A stretch of 64,000 nucleotides of DNA from Oleispirillum sp963678075. GTDB taxonomy: Bacteria > Pseudomonadota > Alphaproteobacteria > Rhodospirillales > Rhodospirillaceae. Where the stretch lies: contig CAXXPK010000007.1 of NCBI GenBank assembly GCA_963678075.2, positions 1 through 64,000 of the forward strand, read 5' to 3'. Numbering within the stretch: the stretch's first letter is position 1; each line of letters begins with the position of its first letter. The notes beneath the pieces were generated by a model. That model ran no database searches. It saw nothing but the letters and a program-made list of their open reading frames with translations, and was not told the DNA's origin. Shown one piece after another: positions 30,151 through 39,032 of the stretch. Both the position numbers and the translations under genes were made by a program.

Positions 30151-31566
30151 ATGCAACGAAACAGGCACTATTTTTTCTGCGGTATCGGTGGCAGCGGCAT
30201 GCTGCCCCTGGCGCTGATCGTCCGGCAGCGCGGCCACGCCGTCGCCGGATCGGACCGCACGCTTGACCAGGGGCTGTTGGCCGACAAGTTCGCCTTCCTG
30301 CGCTCCCGCGGCATCGCCCTGTTTCCCCAGGACGGCAGCGGGATCGACGGACCGGACACGGTTTTCGTCACTTCGACTGCGGTGGAAGAAACCATCCCCG
30401 ACGTCCAGGCGGCCCGCCGTCATGGCGCCACGATGATGACCCGCGCCGAACTGCTGGCCGAACTGTTCAACGCCGCGCCGAAATCCGTGGGCGTCGCCGG
30501 GACCAGCGGCAAATCCACCACCACCGGCATGATCAGTTGGCTGCTGCACCGAACCGGGCGGCGACCGACCGTGATGAACGGCGCGGTAATGCGCAACTTC
30601 GCCACCCCCGACCTCCCCTTCGCCAGCGCCCTGGTCGGCGATGGCGATTTGTTCGTCGCCGAAGTGGATGAAAGCGACGGCTCGATCACCCATTACGTCC
30701 CACGGGTCGCCGTCCTTAACAACATCGCGCTGGATCACAAGTCCTTGGACGAACTGCGCGGACTGTTCCGCGATTTCATCGCCAAGGCCGAAATCGCGGT
30801 GCTGAACCTGGACAACGACGAAACCACCCGTCTCGCCGCGGGGATGCCGACGGCGCGGCGGCTGACCTATTCGTTGCGCGATCCCGCCGCCGACCTGCTG
30901 GCCGATAATATTCGGCCCGCCGCTGACGGCATCCGCTTCACCGTCCGCGAAACGGGCGGCCCGACCGTCTCCGTACACTTGCAGGTGCCGGGGCGTCACA
31001 ATGTCGCCAATGCCTTGGCCGCCCTGGGCGCGGCCAAGGCCTGCGGCATCCCCCTGGATCAGGCGGCCCCCGCCCTGGCGGGCTTCAGCGGCATCCGCCG
31101 CCGTCTGGAAACCGTGGGCAGCGTCGGCGGCGTCACGGTGATCGACGACTTCGCCCATAACCCTGACAAGATCGCCGCCACCCTGGCGTCCATGCACGAA
31201 TTCCCCGGACGCCTTCTGATTCTGTTCCAGCCGCACGGCTTCGGCCCCCTCCGGCTGATGCGTGACGCCTTCATCGACACCTTTGCCTCGCGCCTCCACC
31301 CCGGGGACATCCTGGTGATGCCCGATCCGGCCTATTTCGGCGGCACGGTGGAGCGCAACGTCACCAGCATCGACATCGTCGCCGGTATCGATGCACGTGG
31401 CCGACAGGCACGCTTCTTCCCGCAACGCCCGGCCTGCGGCGACCATATCTTGGAACTGGCCCGCCCCGGCGATCGCATCGTCATCATGGGCGCGCGGGAC
31501 GACACGCTGTCCACGTTCGCCCGTGAGCTTCTTGTCCGCCTCCCAGGGATTGCCGGCGAAATCTAA
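30151..31566 (+). CDS. mpl: UDP-N-acetylmuramate:murein-tripeptide ligase Mpl (Mur ligase family)
   Basis: This 471-residue Mur ligase re-attaches recovered L-Ala-γ-D-Glu-mDAP to UDP-MurNAc. The N-terminal UDP-binding motif is YFFCGIGGSGMLPLAL, the ATP P-loop is GVAGTSGKSTTTGMISW and the Mur-ligase motif VAEVDESDGSI; DDFAHNPDKIAATL lies in the C-terminal domain. It could be read as MurC, but the neighbouring ldcA favours Mpl. Complete and undamaged. Confidence 0.82.
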   Translation: MQRNRHYFFCGIGGSGMLPLALIVRQRGHAVAGSDRTLDQGLLADKFAFLRSRGIALFPQDGSGIDGPDTVFVTSTAVEETIPDVQAARRHGATMMTRAELLAELFNAAPKSVGVAGTSGKSTTTGMISWLLHRTGRRPTVMNGAVMRNFATPDLPFASALVGDGDLFVAEVDESDGSITHYVPRVAVLNNIALDHKSLDELRGLFRDFIAKAEIAVLNLDNDETTRLAAGMPTARRLTYSLRDPAADLLADNIRPAADGIRFTVRETGGPTVSVHLQVPGRHNVANALAALGAAKACGIPLDQAAPALAGFSGIRRRLETVGSVGGVTVIDDFAHNPDKIAATLASMHEFPGRLLILFQPHGFGPLRLMRDAFIDTFASRLHPGDILVMPDPAYFGGTVERNVTSIDIVAGIDARGRQARFFPQRPACGDHILELARPGDRIVIMGARDDTLSTFARELLVRLPGIAGEI

Positions 31567-31603
31567 GGACTCACAGCCCCCAGGGAGAACCAGCCTCCCC
31601 GTG

Positions 31604-31686
31604 CTTCGGCGTCTCTCGCCGACATCTGCGCGATCCTGGCCGACGAACGCCCTGCCCGGGTGCTGAACCCGCAGTTCTACGGCTAG
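31604..31686 (+). pseudogene. Possible hydroxyacid dehydrogenase C-terminal fragment
   Basis: The last ~22 codons before TAG (ADICAILADERPARVLNPQF) resemble the tail of D-isomer 2-hydroxyacid dehydrogenases, where an amphipathic helix precedes a V-x-N-P ending. No upstream domain exists; mpl ends just before. Weak call based on a short stretch. Confidence 0.3.
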
Positions 31687-31696
31687 AGTCTCCCTG

Positions 31697-31756
31697 TCTC
31701 ACAACCAATAAGAAAGCCCAGTCCGTTTGGACTGGGCTTTCTTATTGGTTGTGAGA
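31697..31756. repeat. Perfect 28-bp inverted repeat with 4-nt loop
   Basis: Arms 31697-31724 and 31729-31756 are exact reverse complements around GTTT. The inner part (AGAAAGCCCAGTCC…GGACTGGGCTTTCT) looks like a bidirectional intrinsic terminator. The outer 11 bases of each arm equal the 3' end of the tRNA fragment on the minus strand (TCTCACAACCA), so the palindrome extends into tRNA sequence. Confidence 0.9.
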
Positions 31757-31796
31757 GCCAGATTTGAACTGACGACCTTCAGGTTGTGAGCCTGAC
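31746..31796 (-). pseudogene. tRNA 3' half (anticodon CAC, Val-like), 5' half missing
   Basis: On the minus strand the anticodon stem-loop TCAGG-CTCACAA-CCTGA is followed by AGGTC, T arm GTCAG-TTCAAAT-CTGGC, acceptor strand TCTCACA and ACCA. No matching 5' acceptor or D arm lies upstream; the adjoining sequence to 31870 is unrelated and AT-rich. The remnant may be an integration scar or a rearrangement product. Confidence 0.65.
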
Positions 31797-31871
31797 CGAT
31801 TGTCTCGCATCGCATTGTTAAATAATGCGTATTTTGCTTATTAAAAAATCAAGCACTAATAAACGCACCAG
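31797..31871. other. Short AT-rich segment between tRNA fragment and IS-B
   Basis: Seventy-five AT-rich bases (…ATTGTTAAATAATGCGTATTT…) with no gene; compositionally unlike the neighbourhood. Confidence 0.4.
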
Positions 31872-32715
31872 GCTCAGGACCCATTAAATTATTGCCAGGC
31901 AGATCGGTGGCTGATTTCCTCATGGGAGGGAGGACCCCATCCATGAGTGATCTGTTTTGGTTGTCAGAGAGGCAGCTGGCGAAGATCGAGCCGCATTTCC
32001 CGCTATCGCATGGCGTGCTGCGGGTTGATGATCGGCGAGTGATCAGCGGCATCGTTCATGTGATCCGCAACGGCTTACGGTGGCGAGATGCACCACCCGT
32101 CTATGGCCCCCACAAAACCCTCTATAATCGTTTCGTTCGCTGGAGCCGACTTGGGGTGTTCAGCCGGATCTTCGCGGCCTTGACGGGAGAGGCTGGCCCT
32201 CCAGACCGGTTGATGATCGATGCAACCCACCTGAAAGCTCATCGGACCGCCGCGAGCCTCTATAAAAAGGGGCTCTTCCCCGATGTATCGGACGCACAAA
32301 AGGCGGGCTGAACTCCAAGCTTCATGCGGTTTGCGACGGACAAGGAAGGCCCCTCATCCTGCTGCTCAGCGAGGGGCAAATGAGCGATCACAAAGGCGCG
32401 ATGCTGTTGCTCGACCTATTTCCCAAGGCCAACGTCCTGATCGCCGACAAGGGCTATGACGGTGATCCCCTTCGAGAGGCTTTGACACAGCGAGGGATCG
32501 CTACATGCATCCCGCCAATGCGTCATCGCAAAACCCAGTACGCTTACGACAAAACCCTCTATCGCCAGCGTCATAGGATCGAGAACCTCTTCGCTCGCCT
32601 CAAGGATTGGCGGCGTATCCACACCCGATATGACCGATGCGCGGATATCTTCTTTGCCGCCGTCATCATCGCGGCACTCCTCCTCTTCTGGATCGAACCT
32701 TAATGAGTCCTGAGC
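31872..32715 (+). mobile_element. IS-B copy 2, full length, inserted in IS-A
   Basis: The element is 844 bp. Ends GCTCAGGACCCATTAA and (complement) GCTCAGGACTCATTAA. The right flank CTAGTGTTCTGCG is IS-A sequence, which in the intact copy reads GGCTAGTGTTCTG on the same strand, so IS-B entered at that CTAG. The left flank (CCAG) is unrelated to IS-A, so the other half has been lost by rearrangement. Confidence 0.92.
31943..32703 (+). CDS. IS-B transposase, OrfA-OrfB by -1 frameshifting
   Basis: OrfA runs from ATG 31943 (DLFWLSERQLAKIEPHF) to TGA 32311. OrfB continues in the -1 frame from CACAAAAGG near 32300 to TAA 32703 (HAVCDGQGRPLILLLSEGQ, ADKGYDGD, RHRIENLFARLKDWRR). Joined, it is a ~253-residue IS5/IS427 DDE transposase with D in MIDATHLKAH, D in LIADKGYDGD and E in RHRIENLFARLK. 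This copy seems intact and may be the active source. Confidence 0.88.
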
Positions 32716-33581
32716 CTAGTGTTCTGCGCCACGTGAGGACGCACGTTGAGCGTCCGTGGTTCCTCGACAAAATCGGCGGCATCGTAGCCGCAGTCGGCAC
32801 CCAACGTAATTGCGCGCGGTCGGTCGCCCAGGGGCTCGATCATGTCCAGTGCCGCCAACCGTTCAGCGTGACCCGATGCGCGGGTTAGCCGGGTGTCCAC
32901 GATCAAGCCCGAACGGTTTTCCATCAGCCCATGATCGATAAAGCACAGCTTAGCCTCCATGCCTGCCTCCTTGCGGTAGAGCATGGCATCGGGATCGGTG
33001 GTGCTCTCGTGAGTATCGTTGGATCGTTTTTCGCCGCGAAAATCGACCGAGGGGTTGCGACCACCGCCTTCACCGCCATCGCCCTCAGCGGCCTTCGGTC
33101 TGAAGCTCTTCATTGAGGCCCACGCTTCGATCAGCGTGCCGTCGACGCTGAAATGCTCGCTCGACAGTAGCCGTTTGATCCGGGGTTGGACCAACACTGC
33201 CGCCAGGAATTTTGCGGCGATGTCCCCTTCCAGCAGCCGGTCGCGGTTCTTGGAGAATGTGGAATGGTCCCAGGCCGGGTCATCTACCCCGAGACCGACG
33301 AACCAACGGAACAGCAGATCAAAGTCCAGGCGCTCCATCAATTGGCGTTCCGAACGGATCGAGTAGAACACCTGCAACAGCATGGCCCGCAGCAGCTTCT
33401 CCGGTGGAACCGACGGCCGACCCATTCCCGAGTAGAGCGCTGCAAAGTCGCCCGACAACGCCGCTAGTGCCGTATTGGTCATCTCCCGGATCGTCCGCAG
33501 CGGGTGGTCCATGCGCACCCGCGTCTCCAGGTCAACGCAGGAGAACAAGTCTCCAGATCGCTTGTCTGTCCCGTGCATCAT
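32716..33581 (-). pseudogene. IS-A transposase, C-terminally truncated
   Basis: It begins normally (MMHGTDKRSGDLFSCVDLE) and is identical or nearly so to the complete copy through NVRPHVAQNT, then runs into IS-B and stops. It lacks the last third with the catalytic Glu region RKRIEEAFGW. Confidence 0.88.
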
Positions 33582-33655
33582 TCCCTCAGCAACAAGCCAC
33601 TACCGAGATTGAATTATGCCGATACCAGCCATGCCACCGATTTTTCAATACCCTG
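32716..33655 (-). mobile_element. IS-A copy 2, 3' part removed by IS-B
   Basis: It extends from its left inverted repeat (plus strand …TTTTTCAATACCCTG ending 33655) to the internal CTAG at 32716, where IS-B is inserted. Passenger gene, transposase C-terminus and right end are gone. The outer flank after the repeat is TTAA, matching the YTAR targets of IS5-type elements. Confidence 0.9.
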
Positions 33656-33696
33656 TTAATGCCTGGATTAGTGCGGGGGCCTGGACAAGAGGAAAC

Positions 33697-34074
33697 TCAT
33701 GAAAGCTCTGGCTGGTATGCTGTCAGTGAAATGACAACGCACATAAATATGATAATAATTATGTCGAAAATAGATGATAATATTTTTGAACATAAGCTCC
33801 AAGTCGATAGCGGAAATTTTTTAAAACACTCAATTAGTCTACACAGCGTATTTAGAAAAATTATTGACATTGATGCAAATGTTGCTGCCATATAGACGGG
33901 GTTCGAGAGCTGCACTGGTGGCTGCATGGTAATTATTATTCATATATTATATATATTTGGTTTATTAACCAAGTAACCGATTCTTTCTATGATTTCCTTC
34001 GAGTTTATTGCAACGTACCCCCTTGTAGCTATGATTGGTGTCATGGATATGACCAATGAATAAAACCTGTTCAT
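33697..34074 (-). pseudogene. Candidate CDI immunity gene (cdiI-like position), in-frame TGA
   Basis: An ATG at 34074, 9 nt after the toxin-tip stop and behind AAGGTAG, opens an AT-rich frame (MNRFYSLVISMTPIIATRGY…). It meets TGA at 33940-33942 after 44 codons and stays open in the same frame to 33697, with two hydrophobic stretches (SMSIIFLNTL; ILSSIFDIIIIIFMCVVISL). Order, spacing and base composition fit an immunity gene after a CdiA toxin tip. I recognise no family. A plus-strand frame at 33731-33895 (54 residues, MTTHINMIIIMSKIDD…) is a competing reading of part of the region. Confidence 0.45.
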
Positions 34075-34083
34075 TTTTCTACC

Positions 34084-34647
34084 TTAAAATAAAGAAGAAA
34101 TAACATGTAGAATCGCCTGCATATATCGAGGATAATTCTGCGAATCACGAAAGGCACCAGGAACATTTGTTCCACCAGTCTCAACTATTGGCATATCAGA
34201 ATCCATCATAACCATGTCTGGAATTGTGTTGCTATTGGTAAATTCCTGCGGGCATGCATTAATAGCACACAATAACGTGTCCTTATTGCTTGGGTGTATT
34301 GTTGAATATTCCATGATGCGTATATAGCTTCTCATCACATCAAATTCTTTGCTAGAGTCCTCTACAGTTTCTCCAAACTGAATGTGCGTCCCTTGATTGT
34401 ATACGTTCAGTATTGATCCAGTCTTTGATTGATCGTTAACGCTAAATGCTAAGTTGCCGTCACCTCCCTGTAGGTGCTCTAACACATATCCATGTCTGCC
34501 GTTGGAGAGAAGAATCGGATCTCCCAATTTTGCCCTAATGTCATCAGGGAAACAGGATGGGTCGTCGCCCTAAAACGCTGTCGCACTATGCATGAATATT
34601 TGTCCGATTACGGCAATATCCAAAGGACGGGCAATATGTTTCATGGC
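34084..34647 (-). other. AT-rich C-terminal toxin tip (CdiA-CT-like) after the AENN motif
   Basis: About 187 codons follow AENN. After 23 codons comes TAG (HSATAF*GDDPSCF), then 161 further codons in the same frame (…GDPILLSNGRHGYVLEHLQG…, …FDVMRSYIRIMEYSTIHPSN…, …FRDSQNYPRYMQAILHVISS) to TAA. Composition is clearly AT-richer than the tpsA body, as is common for exchanged toxin cassettes. I do not recognise the toxin family. In CDI systems the part after VENN is the variable toxin delivered to neighbours, so this assignment follows from position. Confidence 0.6.
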
Positions 34648-37600
34648 ATTATTTTCAGCAGCATTCGCACCGGTGGCGGCGGCGGAGTTCACATCCAGGC
34701 CTGCAACGAACGCCCCAAGGGCGGCAGAAAGTTTTGCGATATCAACTCCCTTTTGCTTCCATTCCGCAAAAGCACCCTCCAGTTCCGCTTGTGATCGTTC
34801 TCCTGGTGTCATGAATTTGTAGAGTTCTCCCGCAACTTTGCCAATCATCGCACCTGTTGCGCCTGAGGCGCAATCTCCGCCGCCAAGGGCACCAACCCCA
34901 CAGCCGAGAGCCGCATGTGCAATGTATTGCGCAGCTGTGTTGATGTCGCCTGCAGCTGCCGCGTCGCCGATTTCGTTGGCGGCGGTGTTGACGATGGCCT
35001 TCGACAGGCTGTTGACGGCGGTGTCTTGAAGCTGTTCCAGCGTCGTGAGTTGGGCGCTTTGGTCCGCGTTGGCGGTCAGGCCGTCCAGCGCGCCGGAGTT
35101 CGCGACGCCGCTGATGATGCCTGCCGTGACCACGGCGGAGGCCGGGGATTTCAGGGCGTTGGAGGATCCGAGGCCCTTGAGGACGGCGCCGAGGTTGCCC
35201 TGGTTGTTGATGACGCTGAGGGAGGCCTGGGTGACGAGCGAGGTAAAGGCGGCGCTGGCCATGGCTCCGCCCGCGCCGGTGAGGGGGCTCCGCCGCCCAT
35301 CGCCGCGCCCAACAGGCCGGCCCCCGCGCCCTGGGTCGCGATGGCGATGGCAATCGCGATCGCCGCCGGTGTGGATTTCCGCCGTGACCCCCTTGGCGGC
35401 GATGATGGCGATGCCGTCGCCCGCCGTCAGCGCGGCGTAGCGGGTGGTCTCGTCAACCTTGCCGCTGCCCTTCTGGCTTTGCCAGACCATGCCGGTGGAG
35501 CTGTGGTCCTCGCTGTGGAAGGTGCTATCCCGCGCCGTGAGGATTTGCACGCCGCCCTGCGTGGCTGTGAGCCTCAAAGCCTCGCGTGCGGCGATGCGAG
35601 CGGCCTGGACCGCCACGTCGCCGGTTTGCGCCGCCAGGGTCACGTCTTTTCCGGCGGAGACCTCGGAGGCCACCGTCGTGGTGCGGGAGTCGCTGGGCTT
35701 GTCCATGCGCAAGCGCATGAAGCCCGCGCTTTCGTCCTTGCGGCTGAAGGCCGTGCTGTCCGCGCCCGCCGTGACCTGCACCGAGCCACTGGCGGTCAGG
35801 GTGACGCTGCCCTCGGCGGCCGCCACCTTAGAGGCCTTGAACCGCCAAATCGCCGTCATGGGCGGTGACCGTGACGTCGGTGCCGCCGGTGATCGCCGAG
35901 CCGATGGTCGTGGTCGAGGACGAACTTTCGGAGAAGCCTCGCTTGCCGCCGCCGAACAGGCCGTTGCTTTTGGAGGAGACCGCCGCCCGATAGCTTTCGC
36001 TGTCCTGGACCGAGGTGATCAGAACATCGCCGCTGGCGGTGACGGTCAGGTTGCCCGCCGCCTCGACGGTGCTGCCCAGGCTGCGGGTGCTCTGGCTGCT
36101 TCCGCCCCGGAAGGTGAAGTTCGTGCTGTCGGTCGCCGTCGCCGCGCCCAAAAGCACGTCCCGGCCTGCGCCGAGGGTCGCGCCTGGCTGCGATGGTCAC
36201 GGTCTTTCCGCTCATCGTGCCGGAGAGGTTGAGAACGTCGTTTCCGGCAGTGACGGAGAGGGCGGTTCCCGCCACCATCGCGCCGCCCTGGTTGCGCACG
36301 TCGCCGGTTGCCGCGACTTTCAGGGCGCCGTCGGTGGCGAGATCAGGCCGGAGTTGGAGGCCTGGGCCGCCTGAATGTTGGCGGAGGTCGCGACGATCCG
36401 GGCGCTGCGTGGATCGATATTGTCGGTCGTCACCTGGGCCAGATACAGGTGCGGCGCGAGAACGGTTTCTCCGTCGATCTCGACTTCCTCGAACCACACG
36501 ATGTCGTGGGTGAGCGCCGCGATCTGCTCCGCCGACAGGCTGACGCCGAAGCTCAAGTCCAACGCCGTCCGTTCGGCCAAGGCGGCGTCCATCAGCTTTT
36601 GCATCTGCGCGGCGTCGGAGGTGATGTCGTTGGACAGATACCTCTTGCCGGTCTCGGCGAAGATCGCGTCGCGGACCACCTTGGTCTCATAGCCATCGTC
36701 GCCCAGGCGCTTGGCGATATCGTTGGTGTCGATCCCCGCGAGATTCAGGAAATAGCTGGAGCCGTAGACGTTGCTGAGGTTGCTGAGGATGGGATCGGTT
36801 TCCACCAGATACGCCGCGTCCGGCGATTTGGTGCGGGTGTACAGGCCATTGGCGTCGCGCGGCGGCAGGTGGGTCAAGGCCCCGGATGCGGCATCGCCGA
36901 GCAGGGCGAAGGCGACGCCCTTGATCGCATCCTCCACCGATCCGGCGGCGAGGCCGTAAAGCGGCGTGCCGGAGGCTACGCCCACGTTCGCCAGGGTTCC
37001 CACGACCTGAAGCGCGAGTTTCCCTGCGGTCTCGATCGTTCCGAAGGTCTCGCTGGAGGATTGAACCGTGCGGTCAGCCGCTTGGGTGTTCCAGCGCCAG
37101 TCCTTGCATTTATGCCAAATGCATCTCTCCTGGTGCCAGCGCATGAGCTTGGTCACCACCCTGGTCACGCTGAGTTGCAGCACGGAGTTGGTCAGGCTTT
37201 CGGCCTGCACGGTCATGTCGCCGTTGGCGTGGATCAGCCCCTGGTCGTTGGCGATGGTTTCGCCCTTCAGGGTCATCGCGCCATCGGCGAGGATCTTCGG
37301 TGCCGTGGAGTCGGTCGTGATCTCTTGAATGTCGTACGAGACGAAGTTGTGGCAGCTTTCGTTGGCGCCCCGGCAATCCACGTTCGAGGTGTCTTCCCCC
37401 AAGGCGCGTTCGTTCCGCGTGGTGAAGGCGAACGCCTTTTTCCGGTTGGTCACCTGCTTGGCGGTGATGGACATGTCCGCCGCCGTGCCGTTGCCCAGGC
37501 CCACCTGAATCGTGCCGGAGATGTTCTCGACTTGCCCTGTGGTCCCGTCGGCTTTGTCGTCGATGGTCAGGCCCGTGCCGCCGATGATGTCGCCGCCGTC

Positions 37601-39022
37601 GTTGGTCAGCACGCCGGGGGAGACGATCTTAAGGTGCTGCCCGGCAAGGATGCCGCCGCTGTTTTCCAGCAGGCTGGCCACGGTCAGGGCCATATCGCCG
37701 AGGGCGCGGATCTTTCCGGAATTTCGTACCGTGGCGGTGGTGATGCCAAGGTCGCGGCCTGCGGCGACGGTGCCCCCGGCCAGGGTGGCCGTGGTGGCGG
37801 TCAGGGTCAGGTCTTGCCCGGCTTGCAGGCTGCCGTTCAACTGCGCCGTGGCGGCGTTGAGTGCGATGTTCCGGGCGGACTCCAGAGTGCTTCCGGTCAA
37901 GTCCAAGGTCCGCGCGGCGGTCAAGGTGGCGGAAGCCTCGGTCGTCAGTTTGGCTTGGGTCGCGGTCAGGTCCCGGCGTGCGGTCAGGGTCAAATCGCCG
38001 TCGGCGTGAAGGCTGGCGTCTGTGGCGATGATGTCTCCGGCGCTGGCGTGGAGCGCGCCGTTGGAAACGGCTTGTTCCCTCACCGTGACGTCGCCCTTGG
38101 TCGAGGCCAGGGTCATGTCCCGCGCAGCCGACGCCTTGCAAAGGATCAGGCCGCCATCCGCCGTGATCTGCAGTTCTCCGGCGTTGGCGGCCATGTCGCC
38201 CTGCATGTTGACGCCAACGCCCTGCTCGATTGCGACCAGGGAAATGCGGTTGGCGTACATGCCGCCGAGAGCCGTCGAATCGATGGCATAGAGCGGCGCG
38301 CTTGTCGGGTCGGCGGCGCGGGCGGTGGCGGCGCGGTCGGCATAGGCGACGTCGTTGCGTCCGGCGACGACGTTGACGGACTTGCCGTTGACCTGTCCGT
38401 TCACGGTGACCGAGCGGCTGATTAAGTCCAAAACATTGATGCCGGAGGCATTCAACCCGTTTCCGCCGACGGCGATATCGCCGCCATCCACCGCGAAGCC
38501 GGAAATACCGCCCTGGGGGTTGAATTGCGGCGCTCCGGTGGTCAGAACCGCGCGCGGCGTGCCGATGAAACCGCAGCCGTTGCAGGTGGTGCCGTTGGGA
38601 TTGGCCAGAATGAAGTCGGCGCTGTTGCTGAAGACCTCGGTAAAGCCTTCCAGGCGCGAACGGCTGGCGCTGGTGACCTCGGCCAGGATGGTCGAAGCCG
38701 ACGATTTGCCGTCCAGATTGGGGTTGGCGAGGAGGGCGCCGCCGAGTTGGGAAATCCCGTCGTGGCTGGCGTTGTTCAAGATCACGCCGGAGGGGGCGAC
38801 GTTGTATTCGCTGAATTTGTTGTACGAAAGACCCGCCGCGTTGGGGGCGACGATGTCGATGGTCGCGACGCCGTTCAAGGCTTGCCCCACGGAGGCTTTT
38901 TGCGCGGCGGCGGGGTCGATCACCAGTCCTGCGCCCCCGGCGTTGGCCGCCACCGACTCGAACGTGAGATACAGGCTCATGAGAATTGCGGCTCGCTTTT
39001 GCAGCATGTAGCGCAATTTCAT
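34084..39022 (-). pseudogene. TpsA/CdiA-like filamentous haemagglutinin exoprotein, frameshifted
   Basis: ATG 39022 lies 10 nt after the tpsB stop, behind AGGAA. It begins with a signal peptide ending VAANA and the TPS secretion domain, with NPNL near residue 100 and NPNG-TTCNGCGF near 141-150. Haemagglutinin β-helix repeats follow. Frame changes lie near 36340, 36180 and 35855, and a shift-and-restore pair scrambles about 35290-35365. Further on are a DUF637-like pretoxin region (SLVTQASLSVINNQGNLGAV … HAALGCGVGALGGGDCASG) and a VENN-like AENN motif (34648-34656). The AT-rich C-terminal tip has an in-frame TAG at 34570-34572 and reads on in frame to 34084. At ~1640 codons it is short for CdiA. 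Confidence 0.85.
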
Positions 39023-39032
39023 GACCTGTTCC

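Noticed and set aside
31697..31756. CRISPR repeat or phage operator
   Set aside because: There is one palindrome only, with no repeats at regular spacing and no cas or phage genes nearby. The core is terminator-like.
31746..31796. tRNA-His on the plus strand (loop TTGTGAG)
   Set aside because: The T-loop and CCA are in the correct order only on the minus strand, where the anticodon loop reads CTCACAA.
36308..38425. 705-codon open frame on the plus strand opposite tpsA
   Set aside because: The opposite strand encodes a textbook TPS domain with NPNL and NPNG motifs and a signal peptide. The plus frame is compositionally a shadow.
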